A stretch of DNA of 64,000 bases from Pseudogemmobacter lacusdianii (GTDB taxonomy: Bacteria; Pseudomonadota; Alphaproteobacteria; Rhodobacterales; Rhodobacteraceae). Below, one piece after another: positions 31,269 to 40,329 of this stretch. Within the stretch, counting starts at the first letter, position 1; the number at the start of each line of letters is the position of its first letter. The notes below the pieces were generated by a model that worked only from the letters and a program-made list of their open reading frames with translations, was not told the origin of the DNA and ran no database searches. Location of the stretch: the NCBI RefSeq assembly GCF_030848395.1, contig NZ_JAVDBT010000009.1, forward strand, positions 62,001-126,000. The letters are read 5' to 3'. Made by a program: the position numbers and the translations under genes.

Positions 31269-33296
31269 ATGACCAGCCATCCAAACCTGCTCAGACCACT
31301 GCAGATCGGCAGCCGCACCTTGCGCAATCGCAGCCTGATGGGGTCGATGCATACCGGGCTTGAGGAGACCGGCGACTGGTCCCGCGTCGCCGCTTTCTAT
31401 GCCGCCCGCGCCAAGGGCGGCGCTGGCCTGATCGTCACCGGCGGCATGGCGCCCAATGCCGAAGGCGGCGTCTTCCCCGGGGCGGCTGGACTTTTCTCCG
31501 ACCAAGACATCGCCAATCATCGCCGCGTCACCGATGCCGTCCATGCCGAAGGCGGGCTCATCGCCATGCAAATCCTGCATGCGGGCCGCTACGCCTATTC
31601 GCCGCATTGCGTCGCCCCTTCGGCGATCAAATCGCCAATCTCGCCCTTCCCGCCGCAAGAGCTGGATGAGGACGGCATCGAGAAACAGATCCAAGACATC
31701 GCCACCGCCGCCGCCCGCGCCATCATCGCCGGCTATGACGGGGTCGAGATCATGGGCTCCGAGGGCTATTTCCTCAATCAATTCCTCGTCACCCATACCA
31801 ACCGTCGCCAAGACCGCTGGGGTGGGAGTTTCGAGAACCGCATGCGGCTTCCCCTTGAAGTGGTGCGCCGCGCCCGCGCCGCCAGCGGCCCCGATCCGAT
31901 CCTGATCTTTCGGCTCTCGCTCATCGACCTCATCCCCGATGGCTCTACATGGAACGAAGTGATCCAACTCGCCAAAGCCGTCGAAGCGGCCGGCGCCAGC
32001 CTCATCAACACCGGCATCGGCTGGCATGAGGCGCGGGTGCCCACCATCGCCACCTCGGTCCCGCGCGCCGCTTTCGCCGATCTCACCGCCAAACTCCGCG
32101 CTGAGGTGAGCCTCCCGGTCATCACCTCCAACCGCATCAACACCCCCGATGTGGCCGAAGAGATCCTCAGCGCGGGCCAAGCCGATATGGTCTCGATGGC
32201 GCGGCCTTGGCTGGCCGATCCCGATTTCATCGCCAAGACCATGGCCGGACGCAGCGCCGATATCGCGCCCTGCATCGCCTGCAATCAGGCCTGCCTTGAC
32301 CATACGTTCTCGGGCAAGCTCACCTCTTGTCTCGTGAACCCGCGCGCCTGCCATGAGACCGAACTGCGGCTTGCCCCCACCGACCAGCCCAAACGCATCG
32401 CCATTGTCGGCGCAGGCCCCGCCGGCATGGCCGCCGCCATCGCCTGCGCCGAGCGCGGCCACAAAGTCTCGCTCTTTGAGGCCTCAGACAAGCCCGGAGG
32501 CCAGTTGCATCTGGCCGCAACCATCCCCGGCAAAGAGGAATTCAAGGGCTTGATCGACTGGTTCACGGGCCAGCTTGCCCATCCCAACATCACCCTGCAC
32601 CTCAACACCAAAGCCACTCCGGCCCTTCTTGCAGGCTTTGACGAGAGGATCATCGCCACCGGCGTCACCCCGCGCGATCCCGCGATCCCTACGGAAACCG
32701 TCCCCGATGCCCCGCAAGTGCTTTCTTATATTGATGTGCTAAAGGGCGCAGCCGTTGGGGAGAGAGTTGCAATCATCGGCGCGGGCGGCATCGGTTTTGA
32801 CGTCGCCGAATACCTTGTGCATCACGGCACCAGCCCCAGCCTCGACAACGCCCTTTGGCGCCGCGAATGGGGTGTGGTGCCAAGCTGGCAGGCGCGCGGC
32901 GGCCTTACCACCCCCGCCCCCGAAGCCCCCGCCCGGCAGGTCTGGCTCTTGCAACGCAAGCCCGAGAAACCCGGCCGCCGCCTGGGCAAAACCACCGGCT
33001 GGATCCACCGCGCCACCCTTGCCGCCAAGGATGTGCAGATGATCGGCGGGGTGAATTACGAGCGCATCGACGCCCAAGGCCTCCATCTCAGCCACGGCCC
33101 GGCGCGCGAGCGTCCCGAGATCCTTGCCGTCGACACCGTGGTGCTTTGCACGGGCCAAAACCCCGCCCGTGATCTGGCGGAAAGCCTCAGCGCGCAAGGG
33201 CTGACCCTGCATCTCATCGGCGGCGCAGATGTTGCGGCCGAATTGGATGCCAAACGCGCCATCGATCAGGCGACCCGCCTCGCAACCACGCTCTGA
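31269..33296 (+). CDS. fadH: NADH:flavin oxidoreductase, 2,4-dienoyl-CoA reductase type
   Basis: A 675-aa three-domain flavo-iron-sulfur enzyme. An N-terminal Old Yellow Enzyme-type TIM barrel (about residues 1-330; SMHTGLEE, LHAGRYA, NQFLVTHTNRRQDRWGG) is followed by a four-cysteine [4Fe-4S] segment (CIACNQACLD...TSCLVNP), an FAD domain (IAIVGAGPAGMAAA) and a nucleotide domain (VAIIGAGGIGFDVAEYL). FadH reduces 2,4-dienoyl-CoA in the oxidation of polyunsaturated acids; related enzymes reduce trimethylamine or other enoates, so the symbol is a best guess. It lies alone after a repeat element. Confidence 0.88.
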   Translation: MTSHPNLLRPLQIGSRTLRNRSLMGSMHTGLEETGDWSRVAAFYAARAKGGAGLIVTGGMAPNAEGGVFPGAAGLFSDQDIANHRRVTDAVHAEGGLIAMQILHAGRYAYSPHCVAPSAIKSPISPFPPQELDEDGIEKQIQDIATAAARAIIAGYDGVEIMGSEGYFLNQFLVTHTNRRQDRWGGSFENRMRLPLEVVRRARAASGPDPILIFRLSLIDLIPDGSTWNEVIQLAKAVEAAGASLINTGIGWHEARVPTIATSVPRAAFADLTAKLRAEVSLPVITSNRINTPDVAEEILSAGQADMVSMARPWLADPDFIAKTMAGRSADIAPCIACNQACLDHTFSGKLTSCLVNPRACHETELRLAPTDQPKRIAIVGAGPAGMAAAIACAERGHKVSLFEASDKPGGQLHLAATIPGKEEFKGLIDWFTGQLAHPNITLHLNTKATPALLAGFDERIIATGVTPRDPAIPTETVPDAPQVLSYIDVLKGAAVGERVAIIGAGGIGFDVAEYLVHHGTSPSLDNALWRREWGVVPSWQARGGLTTPAPEAPARQVWLLQRKPEKPGRRLGKTTGWIHRATLAAKDVQMIGGVNYERIDAQGLHLSHGPARERPEILAVDTVVLCTGQNPARDLAESLSAQGLTLHLIGGADVAAELDAKRAIDQATRLATTL

Positions 33297-33305
33297 AACG
33301 CGAAA

Positions 33306-33339
33306 AGGGGCCGGGCGAGACGCCCGACCCCTTCCACAA
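33306..33339 (-). terminator. terminator for the EF-hand gene / fadH
   Basis: AGGGGCCGGGCG and CGCCCGACCCCT form a 12-bp stem with a three-base loop. The one mismatch becomes G-U on the minus strand. It sits between the convergent fadH and EF-hand genes; the U-tract is weak on both sides. Confidence 0.6.
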
Positions 33340-33361
33340 GGCAAAGACGAGATCCCGAGCC

Positions 33362-33676
33362 TTAGCCCGCGTTGCCGGCTTCGCCGTCTTTCTTCTCGTC
33401 AGCATTGCCGTTCTTGTTCTCTTTCAGAACGCTTTGCTGCTCCCATGCCGACTTCAGCTCATCTTCGCTGACGAAACCATCGGCATCGACATCGATGACC
33501 TTATAGTCGTCATCGCTCAGCTCGACCCAGACCACCCGCAGATCTTCGACGGTGTAGCGACCATCGCCGTCGCTATCGACAACCACCGGCATGGTGTTCA
33601 CCACCACGGTTTCCTGAGCCAAAGCCGGGCCAGCCAACAAAGCCACAGCGGTCAAGGTCAATGAAAGGCGCTTCAT
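33362..33676 (-). CDS. exported EF-hand calcium-binding protein
   Basis: A 104-aa protein with a signal peptide (MKRLSLTLTAVALLAGPALAQ) and two EF-hand loops, DSDGDGRYTVED and DVDADGFVSEDE, whose acidic positions 1, 3, 5 and 12 are suited to calcium. The C-terminal tail is rich in Lys/Asn/Glu/Gly. It is likely a periplasmic calcium-binding protein; partner and role are unknown. The ATG at 33676 is preceded by GGAAGATATC. It is divergent from a LysR regulator. Confidence 0.88.
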   Translation of the reverse strand: MKRLSLTLTAVALLAGPALAQETVVVNTMPVVVDSDGDGRYTVEDLRVVWVELSDDDYKVIDVDADGFVSEDELKSAWEQQSVLKENKNGNADEKKDGEAGNAG

Positions 33677-33986
33677 GATATCTTCCTTATCTTATCCAGT
33701 AGGGAGGAACGGCTTGGCCCAATGCGGGCCGCCCCGTCGGTGACGCGCCGTTCCCATGCAGAGCTTGCCGATTGCGCACCGGCAGGCTTTGCGTGGAAAT
33801 TGCAGGAGGATGAACTGGAGGCGACGCAGAACGTTCCCAATAGATCACATGTTCAAACCTTCATCGGCGTTTCCTTGCCTTCAACGATCCGCCGAATTAC
33901 CCCGGATAGGTCGCGTGTCTGCCGCGATCCCGCCTGATTCCGGCGGCAAAAGGGGCCGACGCCGACCAGAATGCTTGGGGAGACCG
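33677..33986. other. divergent region EF-hand / LysR regulator
   Basis: About 310 bp with no supported gene, although the LysR frame stays open through most of it. It should contain the promoters of both genes and, by analogy with LysR loci, an autoregulatory T-N11-A site. I could not single one out. Confidence 0.4.
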
Positions 33987-34892
33987 ATGGACCGACTGAC
34001 CGAAATGGAAGCCTTCGCCACCGTGGTGGATCAAGGCGGCTTCACGGACGCGGCCAAAAAGATGGGCATCTCGAAATCTGCGGTTTCGAAACATGTCTCG
34101 GCCCTTGAGGCCCGGCTCGGCGCACGGCTTTTGAACCGGACCACCCGGCGGGTCAGCCCGACCGAGATTGGACTGGCCTATTACGACCGCGCCCGCCGGG
34201 TTTTGAACGATGCAGGCGAGGCGGATGCCTTGGTGACATCGATGCAATCGGCGCCTTCGGGCCTTTTGCGGATTTCCGTGGCCACAGATTTTGGGGTGAA
34301 CCTGCTGTCGCCAATCTTGGGCGAGTTTTTGCTGGAATATCCGGACATTACGGTGAACATGGTCCTCAACAACCGCTATGTTGAGCTGATCAGCGAAGGG
34401 TTCGACATGGCGATCCGGGTTGGAGACCTGGAAGATTCCAGCCTGCGCGCCCGCAAGCTGACCGAGACCAGCAAGCGCATGATCGCCAGCCCCGCCTATT
34501 TCCAGAAATACGGCCGGCCTGTCAAAATCGACGATCTGAACGAACATAAGCTTTTGCACTATTCCAACCAAGCCAATGGCAATGTGTGGAAAGTGACCGC
34601 GCCCTCGGGCGAAAAGCGGCAGGTGCGCTCGAATGGCTGGCTGACGGTGAATGACGGCCAAAGCCTTCTGAATGCGGCGATCTCCGGCCTTGGAATCGCC
34701 TATCTGCCCAGCTTCCTTTTCGCCGATGCTTTGCGCCAAGAGCTGATTGAAGAGGCCATTCCCGGCCTTCCGGCTGAAATCCTTGGCATCTATGCCGTCT
34801 ACCCGCCGGGTCGCTTCACCCAGCCGAAAGTGCGCGCCTTCATCGACTTTCTGGCCCGTCGTTTCATCGACAAAGGGCCGGACAATTGGTGA
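33987..34892 (+). CDS. LysR-family transcriptional regulator
   Basis: A 301-aa LTTR. The winged HTH is in residues 1-60 (MDRLTEMEAFATVV, GGFTDAAKKMGISKSAVSKHVSALEARLG, LLNRTTRRVSPTEIG). The C-terminal effector domain includes YPDITVNMVL and GFDMAIRVGDLEDSSL, typical of the CrgA/AaeR-like subgroup. The ATG at 33987 has GGGGAG seven bases upstream; earlier in-frame starts would add non-conserved sequence. The target genes are unknown; LysR regulators often control the divergent neighbour, here the EF-hand protein. A clear terminator follows. Confidence 0.93.
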   Translation: MDRLTEMEAFATVVDQGGFTDAAKKMGISKSAVSKHVSALEARLGARLLNRTTRRVSPTEIGLAYYDRARRVLNDAGEADALVTSMQSAPSGLLRISVATDFGVNLLSPILGEFLLEYPDITVNMVLNNRYVELISEGFDMAIRVGDLEDSSLRARKLTETSKRMIASPAYFQKYGRPVKIDDLNEHKLLHYSNQANGNVWKVTAPSGEKRQVRSNGWLTVNDGQSLLNAAISGLGIAYLPSFLFADALRQELIEEAIPGLPAEILGIYAVYPPGRFTQPKVRAFIDFLARRFIDKGPDNW

Positions 34893-34937
34893 GCGGCCAA
34901 GCCTAATTTTGCGTGCCTAACGCCTGCATCCAACCTT

Positions 34938-34969
34938 GACCGGCCGCCTTCGCGCGCCGGTCTTTTTTT
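34938..34969 (+). terminator. Rho-independent terminator after the LysR gene
   Basis: GACCGGC and GCCGGTC form the stem, followed by seven T. It also lies just beyond the stop of the convergent ompA-like gene. Confidence 0.88.
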
Positions 34970-34981
34970 GAATTATAGGGG

Positions 34982-35974
34982 TTAGCGCGGCAGAACCGCC
35001 ACGGCCTCAACCCGGCGATTGGCCGTGCGCCCGGCTTCCGTTTGGTTGCTCTGGCGCGGCGCCAAGGGGCCGACGCCCTCGGCCGAGACCTGCCCCGCCG
35101 CCACGCCATGCGCTTTCAGCAAAGCCTGCCGCACCGCCTGCGCGCGCTTTTTCGACAAAGCGATATTGCTCTCAAGCCCGCCGGAAATATCGGTATGGCC
35201 CACCAAGATCACCCCACGCGCCGGATCCTCGGCCAGCCATGCCGCCACTTCAGCAAGCGAGGCATAATCCCCCGCCTCCAAGGCCCCCGCGCCCGAGCCG
35301 AAGACCAAATCTTCAAGCACGGCCGAGCCTTTGCCCGACAAGGCCGCCGCGACATCGGCTGTCGGCGGCACAGGCGCCTCAACCGGCGCAGGCATTGGCA
35401 CCAAGGGGACGGCACGGTCAGTCTCAGCCTCATCAGGCGCAGCCGCAACGGGGCCTTCTGCCAGCGGAGCGGGTGCCACCCTCGTCAGCTGGACAAAGCC
35501 ATAGCCCTGCGAGCGGCTGATCAGAAGGTTGACCACCTCAGGCCCCTTGCGCGCCGCGATAAAGCGGAAATCGCCCAAGTCCACATGCATCCCTGGCTCG
35601 GGCATCACCTCGATGCCAAAGCGGAAATCAAAGCCGCCACAGGCGCGGCTTTCACAATCGAAAACCAGCGTGAAGCCTTGCGCTTCCAGCTGCGCCCGCA
35701 AAGGTTCGGCCAATTCGGTCAGCGCCATGCGCGGCGCATCCAGCTGCCAAGCCCGACGGTCCAATGCGCCCGTCACCCGCTCCACCGGCAACGCGCCGCC
35801 CGCAAAAACCCCCACCGGCAGCGCAAGACTGGCCGGGGCTTGGCTCAGGCTTTCTTGCCCTACAACCCGCGCCGGCATCGTCAGATCCAGCGCAAAAGTG
35901 GGACTGCCCAGCGCCATTAGCCCAGAGATGGCAAAAGAAAACAAAGGGTTCAAAGACACTGCCAGCCTGCGCAT
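34982..35974 (-). CDS. OmpA-family peptidoglycan-associated protein
   Basis: A 330-aa envelope protein. I chose the ATG at 35974 (MRRLAVSLNP), giving a signal peptide ending near SPTFA; the upstream start at 36031 would overlap the GNAT gene. The N-terminal half is a globular domain with two cysteines (DCESRACGGF). A Pro/Ala-rich linker (about residues 175-215) precedes the OmpA C-terminal domain with VGHTDISGG, NIALSKKRAQAVRQ and NRRVEAVAV, which binds meso-DAP peptidoglycan. It starts five bases after the GNAT stop, the last gene of a cinA-like/GNAT/ompA run. Confidence 0.88.
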   Translation of the reverse strand: MRRLAVSLNPLFSFAISGLMALGSPTFALDLTMPARVVGQESLSQAPASLALPVGVFAGGALPVERVTGALDRRAWQLDAPRMALTELAEPLRAQLEAQGFTLVFDCESRACGGFDFRFGIEVMPEPGMHVDLGDFRFIAARKGPEVVNLLISRSQGYGFVQLTRVAPAPLAEGPVAAAPDEAETDRAVPLVPMPAPVEAPVPPTADVAAALSGKGSAVLEDLVFGSGAGALEAGDYASLAEVAAWLAEDPARGVILVGHTDISGGLESNIALSKKRAQAVRQALLKAHGVAAGQVSAEGVGPLAPRQSNQTEAGRTANRRVEAVAVLPR

Positions 35975-35978
35975 TGGA

Positions 35979-36698
35979 TCAGCCTTTGCGATAATGATAG
36001 CGGCCCACCTCGACCATGCCCGCCTGCTCATAAAGTGCCCGCGCGGCAGAATTTCGCTCGGTCACCACCAAGGACAGGCTCTTGGCCCCCGCCTCTGCCG
36101 CCCAATTCGCCGCCGCCCGCAGCAGATGCCGCGCCAATCCGCGCCGACGATATGCGGGCCGCACCTCCAAAGCATGCAGCATCGCCACCCCGTCATGCAG
36201 CGCCACGAAAGCCGCGCCTGAGGGCCGATCCTCGATCCGCCCCAGCAAAGCCGCATGCGGCCCCTGCACCCGCGCCATCACCGCAACCCGCCCGGGGCCA
36301 ATGCCCCCCTCGGCCCAAAGGCCCCGCGCCGCCTCCAAGGGCGGCCAATGCGGAAAGGCCGTCAGATAAGGCAACTCCCCGGTCAGGGCCGAGACCGGTG
36401 CCGCATAGGCCACCACCGGATCATGCAGCACAAAGCCCTCAGCCGCCAAAGCCGCATCCAAGGCCTGATCCACCGCCCCCCGCTCGGGGTAGATGGCAAA
36501 CAAAGGCGCATCCATCGCCGCAATCGCCGCCTGCAATTCAGCCGCTGAAAACCCGGCCTCAGCCGTCGCCGCCGAGACCCGCTGCCCGCCGCCCGCGCCT
36601 TCGCGCAAGGTGAACGGCCCCAAAGCCACGCGCTTTTCAGCCGGCCAAGTGGCCTCCATCACCGCAGCCAAAGCGGCAGGCGACAGCCTGTCGCTCAT
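35979..36698 (-). CDS. GNAT-family N-acetyltransferase
   Basis: A 239-aa protein whose C-terminal half is a GNAT domain: LEVRPAYRRRGLARHLL supplies the acetyl-CoA pyrophosphate loop and VVTERNSAARALYEQAGM the helix typical of the family. The N-terminal half resembles a degenerate second GNAT-like repeat. Substrate unknown. It overlaps the cinA-like gene by ATGA and is followed by the ompA-like gene after five bases, so it belongs to a three-gene unit. Confidence 0.87.
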   Translation of the reverse strand: MSDRLSPAALAAVMEATWPAEKRVALGPFTLREGAGGGQRVSAATAEAGFSAAELQAAIAAMDAPLFAIYPERGAVDQALDAALAAEGFVLHDPVVAYAAPVSALTGELPYLTAFPHWPPLEAARGLWAEGGIGPGRVAVMARVQGPHAALLGRIEDRPSGAAFVALHDGVAMLHALEVRPAYRRRGLARHLLRAAANWAAEAGAKSLSLVVTERNSAARALYEQAGMVEVGRYHYRKG

Positions 36699-37414
36699 CC
36701 GAAAAGCCGGTTCAGCTGCACCATCGCCTGCGAGATCATCGCCGGATCGGTGCCACGAATCACCAGATTGGTGCCATGCGCACCGTTCAGGTTGAACGGA
36801 TAAGACCCCATCGAGAGGTCCGGATATTCCGCCGCCAACCGGCCAAACTCGGCGGCAATCTCCCCCTCGCCCCGCAGCACCCGCAGGGTCTGCGACAGCA
36901 ATGGTGCGCCCCCGGTCAAGGTCGGCAGAACGCTGGCCAGCATCGCCTCAAAGATCTTCGGCACCCCGGCCATCACATGCACATTGCCGATCGAAAACCC
37001 CGGCGCGATCGAGACTGGATTGTCGATCAAAACCGCCCCATCTGGGATCCGCGCCATGCGTTGGCGTGCGGCGTTGAACTCTTGCCCTTGGCGGTCGTAA
37101 TGCGCCTGCAACAAGGCCGCCGCATCGGCGCGCACCCCAATCGCCGCCCCCATCGCCTCGGCCACCGCATCGGCGGTGATGTCGTCATGGGTGGGGCCAA
37201 TGCCGCCGCTGGTGAAGACATGGTCATGGCTTGCCGAAAAGGCCCGCACCGCCGCCACGATCTCGGCATGGGTATCGCCCACCACCCGCGCCTCGCGCAG
37301 ATCAATGCCCACGCGGGTCAGCTCTTGCGCCAGATAATAAAGGTTGGAATCGCGGGTCCGCCCCGAAAGGATCTCATCCCCGATCACCAGCATTGCGCCC
37401 GTTGGATTGCCCAT
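36695..37414 (-). CDS. CinA N-terminal-like (molybdopterin-binding/COG1058) protein
   Basis: A 239-aa protein of the MoaB/MogA fold as in the N-terminal half of CinA: AMLVIGDEILSGRTRDSN, VGDTHAEI, TSGGIGPTHDDITADAVA and VHVMAGVPKIFEAM. It lacks the C-terminal nicotinamide-nucleotide amidase domain of full CinA, so it is the short COG1058 form; this N-domain group has been linked to ADP-ribose pyrophosphatase activity. The ATG at 37414 follows GGGGCAGGT. It is divergent from map and overlaps the GNAT gene by ATGA. Confidence 0.88.
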   Translation of the reverse strand: MGNPTGAMLVIGDEILSGRTRDSNLYYLAQELTRVGIDLREARVVGDTHAEIVAAVRAFSASHDHVFTSGGIGPTHDDITADAVAEAMGAAIGVRADAAALLQAHYDRQGQEFNAARQRMARIPDGAVLIDNPVSIAPGFSIGNVHVMAGVPKIFEAMLASVLPTLTGGAPLLSQTLRVLRGEGEIAAEFGRLAAEYPDLSMGSYPFNLNGAHGTNLVIRGTDPAMISQAMVQLNRLFG

Positions 37415-37540
37415 CACCTGCCCCTATCGCTCATTGGTCTCAGCTATAATCCTGCCGGGGCGTCAATCCAACCGCCCTCTGGCCATTCACCGCCTTTCTG
37501 CCTATGTAAGCCCCGTTCTAAGGCCCGAAAGGATCCTGCC

Positions 37541-38350
37541 ATGAATGAGTCCCGCGCCCAAACCACCAAAGACGGCATCCGCATCTACCAAGAGGTGGAT
37601 TTTGCCGGCATGGCCAAGGCGGGCCAATGCGCAGCCGAGATCCTTGATCTGGTCGCCCCCTTGGTCAAACCCGGCGTGACCACCGCCGTTCTGGATGATT
37701 TCATCCGAGACGAGATCGAGCGGCGCGGCGTGACCTCGGCCACCATTGGCTACAAGGGCTATCAGCACGCCTCCTGCATCTCGGTGAACCATGTGGTCTG
37801 CCACGGAATTCCGGGCGGCAAGGTGCTGCAAGACGGCGATATTCTCAACATCGACGTGACGGTGATCGTCGATGGCTGGTTCGGCGACACCTCGCGGATG
37901 TATGTGGCAGGCAGCCTACCGCGCAAGGCCGAGCGGCTGATCGAAGTCACCCATGAGGCGCTGATGCGCGGCATTGCCGCCGTGAAGCCGGGCAATACCT
38001 TTGGCGATATTGGCCATGCGATCCAAGAATACGTCGAGGCCAACCGCATGTCGGTGGTCCGTGATTTCTGCGGCCATGGCTTGGGGCTGGTGTTCCACGC
38101 CCCGCCGAACGTGCTGCACTACGGGCGCAAAGGCTCGGGCCCTGTCTTGGAAGAGGGCATGTTCTTCACCATCGAGCCGATGGTGAACCTTGGCCGGCCC
38201 GAGACCAAGGTCTTGGCCGATGACTGGACCGCCGTGACCCGCGACAAATCGCTCTCGGCGCAATATGAGCATTCGGTCGGCGTGACCGCCACGGGTTGCG
38301 AGATCTTCACCCTCTCGCCCAGCGGCAAGTTTTTCCGCACTTGGGAGTGA
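37541..38350 (+). CDS. map: methionine aminopeptidase type I
   Basis: Map removes the initiator methionine from nascent proteins. The 269-aa product carries the five metal ligands: Asp in GDILNIDVT, Asp in GWFGDTSRM, His in CGHGLG, Glu in TIEPMVN and Glu in QYEHSVGV. The ATG at 37541 has AAAGGAT upstream. It is preceded by the divergent cinA-like gene and closed by a terminator. Confidence 0.97.
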   Translation: MNESRAQTTKDGIRIYQEVDFAGMAKAGQCAAEILDLVAPLVKPGVTTAVLDDFIRDEIERRGVTSATIGYKGYQHASCISVNHVVCHGIPGGKVLQDGDILNIDVTVIVDGWFGDTSRMYVAGSLPRKAERLIEVTHEALMRGIAAVKPGNTFGDIGHAIQEYVEANRMSVVRDFCGHGLGLVFHAPPNVLHYGRKGSGPVLEEGMFFTIEPMVNLGRPETKVLADDWTAVTRDKSLSAQYEHSVGVTATGCEIFTLSPSGKFFRTWE

Positions 38351-38355
38351 CGATC

Positions 38356-38378
38356 AGGGGCCTGCGGGCCCCTTTTTG
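38356..38378 (+). terminator. Rho-independent terminator after map
   Basis: AGGGGCC, four-base TGCG loop, GGCCCCT, then TTTT. It starts six bases past the map stop. Confidence 0.9.
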
Positions 38379-38396
38379 CTGTCCTCGCTGCGAAAC

Positions 38397-38771
38397 CTAG
38401 CCCGCCGTCTCCAGACAATGCCGCCGGAACGCGCGTTTCAGCATGTCCAGCTCGGCCCGCAGCAGGTCAATCTCGGCACGCAGATCATCTTCCATCGGCA
38501 CCCCGGTGATGATGGTGAAATGCGCCAAAGTTAGTTCGCCCTGACGGATCAAGAAGGTCTGCACCCCCTCGCTAAGAAGCTCCACCGGGATCGGCAGCTT
38601 CACCTCATAATCGCCCGACTGCCCCGGCACCGGGGTCACGACCAGCCCGGGCAGGCTGCGCTCCAGATGCAGCACCTGCAACTGAGGCACCACGGCTCCG
38701 GCTCCGGTCAGCACCCCCTGCCAGACCCCAGCGCGGATCCGCGTCTGCACCAGCTTTAGATTGTCTGGCAT
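38397..38771 (-). CDS. conserved hypothetical protein with C-terminal coiled coil
   Basis: A 124-aa soluble protein I cannot assign. The first 90 residues look beta-rich (LQVLHLERSLPGLVVTPVP, VKLPIPVELLSEGVQTFLI). The end is a short coiled coil (DDLRAEIDLLRAELDMLKRAF). It begins three bases after the stop of the upstream DUF6478-like gene, so the two form a unit and may act together. The stop is 46 bp from the convergent map gene. Confidence 0.75.
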   Translation of the reverse strand: MPDNLKLVQTRIRAGVWQGVLTGAGAVVPQLQVLHLERSLPGLVVTPVPGQSGDYEVKLPIPVELLSEGVQTFLIRQGELTLAHFTIITGVPMEDDLRAEIDLLRAELDMLKRAFRRHCLETAG

Positions 38772-38774
38772 CGG

Positions 38775-39548
38775 TTACAACTCCGCTCTCGGCCTGCGGC
38801 TGACGGTCACGTCGCGCAGGATGATCTGGTTCATCTCGGGGCCCTCAAAGATCAAATCGAGCCAGAGCTTCTCGACCCGCTTTTCATTGACCTTGGTATA
38901 GGCAAGGTCAAATTCGACCATCACCTCGGCTTCATTCAAGGGCAACTCGCGGACGATCTGCTCCACGTTAGGGCCGTGTTTGATGTTTAATCTGGCAAAG
39001 ATTTCAAGGGGTTTCTCCATCTCTACAATGGCCTCAACCCGGATAAGGTGCCGCAGCTTTAGCCCCTCAGCCGCCTCGGCGGGCAGGTCCAAAACCAAAG
39101 ACAGAAAGCTGCCGTCAAAGCGAAAGACATCCATCCGAAAGCCGAAAGGTGCGATGTCTTGCTCTTGGGTATTGCGCATCTGCCGCACTGTCAGCTCGGA
39201 CCGGCGGCAGTCGTGGAAGATGGTCACGCCCTCGCTGATCGCCGCCCGTCCCGGCACAGTCGAGAAGCCCGGCACCGGGATTTGCCCGCGCCAAAGCGGC
39301 GGTCGCCAAGCCCAGTCGGTGCCCATTGGTTTACGGATCGCGGTGACGCCGATCACCGGCAGTGCCAAGCGATATTCCGCAGTATGGATCACCCGATCCA
39401 ACTCACGCCGCAGCTGGCGCGCGCGGCTGCGCAGGGTGCGCAAGGCCGACAGGCTCATCGCGGGAGCCCGGTCCGCAGACTTGCGCCAACGCGCCAGTGC
39501 ACGCCGGAAAACCAGCAGGTCCAACAGCTTATCAAACCGCCCCGGCAT
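38775..39548 (-). CDS. conserved hypothetical protein (DUF6478-like)
   Basis: A 257-aa soluble protein. From recall it resembles a Rhodobacteraceae family catalogued as DUF6478, which I cannot confirm here. The N-terminus is basic and helical (LRSRARQLRRELDRVI). The rest contains GTDWAWRPPLWRGQIPVPG and a beta-rich C-terminal half (VMVEFDLAYTKVNEKRVEKLWLDLIFEGP). No signal peptide, membrane helix or catalytic motif is obvious. It is paired with the 124-aa gene three bases downstream. Function unknown. Confidence 0.75.
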   Translation of the reverse strand: MPGRFDKLLDLLVFRRALARWRKSADRAPAMSLSALRTLRSRARQLRRELDRVIHTAEYRLALPVIGVTAIRKPMGTDWAWRPPLWRGQIPVPGFSTVPGRAAISEGVTIFHDCRRSELTVRQMRNTQEQDIAPFGFRMDVFRFDGSFLSLVLDLPAEAAEGLKLRHLIRVEAIVEMEKPLEIFARLNIKHGPNVEQIVRELPLNEAEVMVEFDLAYTKVNEKRVEKLWLDLIFEGPEMNQIILRDVTVSRRPRAEL

Positions 39549-39687
39549 TGTTTTCCTTGACCTGCACCTTCACCAATCGGCCCCATGCCTGCGACCGGAT
39601 GGAACCTTGCGCCATATCACCGAAAAACCCTTAACAAGCCAAGTCCTTCCCTAGAGAGCGGGCGCAAATCATTGCGCCAGCGCCCGG

Positions 39688-40329
39688 TTAGGGTGCGGCA
39701 TTGACCCGCCGCAGGACCGTGATTGCGCGCTCCAAGATCCCGCGCCCCTCGGCCGGCTGCAATCCGCCCTGCCCCGGCGGCGTGACCGAGATCATCACCA
39801 AACGCCCCTTCACCCCGAAAGCGCCGCGCCAATAGCCGCCGCTCCGACGATCCTCCAGCCGCATCAAGAAGGCGCCGTCCCAGACCAAGGTCTCGCGCAC
39901 CGCGACCGAGCTGGCCCGGCCGTCACGCGCCAATGCCGCCCGACCTGCCGGGCTGCGCGCCCATTCCGACAGCGCCCGCGCGCCCGATTGCAGCACCGAC
40001 GAAGAGCCCTCGGTGCCAAAACTGATCGTCAGCACCGCCGGCGGCACCGGCCTGTCACTGGCGCAGCGCCCGGCAATGATCAGTGCCGCGTCGCCGCCGC
40101 CTTGGCTGGCCTTGGGGTCAATGCAATAGCCCGCGGGCACGGCGACCTTCGCAGCCCCTCCCAAGACCGAGCTGACGCCGGACGAGCCGCCTCCCTGCAC
40201 GCATGCCGCCAAAAGCAGCACCGCCACAAGCGCTTTGCGCGGGGTCAAAATCGGCCATGATCTGGGCACAAGAGGCGCGGCAGTCCGGCGGCTCCAGAGC
40301 GCCACCTTAGAAAGCACGGCAATCGCCAT
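39688..40329 (-). CDS. putative lipoprotein of unknown function
   Basis: A 213-aa product with a hydrophobic segment and lipobox LLLAAC at about residues 38-43, followed by a Gly/Ser-rich mature N-terminus (VQGGGSSGVSSVLGG). The long basic N-terminus before the hydrophobic core suggests the true start may be the in-frame GTG at residue 21 (PRSWPILTPRKALV), giving a standard lipoprotein signal. Two cysteines (YCID, GRCASD) lie in the mature domain. No family recognised; it is alone on its strand. Confidence 0.7.
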   Translation of the reverse strand: MAIAVLSKVALWSRRTAAPLVPRSWPILTPRKALVAVLLLAACVQGGGSSGVSSVLGGAAKVAVPAGYCIDPKASQGGGDAALIIAGRCASDRPVPPAVLTISFGTEGSSSVLQSGARALSEWARSPAGRAALARDGRASSVAVRETLVWDGAFLMRLEDRRSGGYWRGAFGVKGRLVMISVTPPGQGGLQPAEGRGILERAITVLRRVNAAP

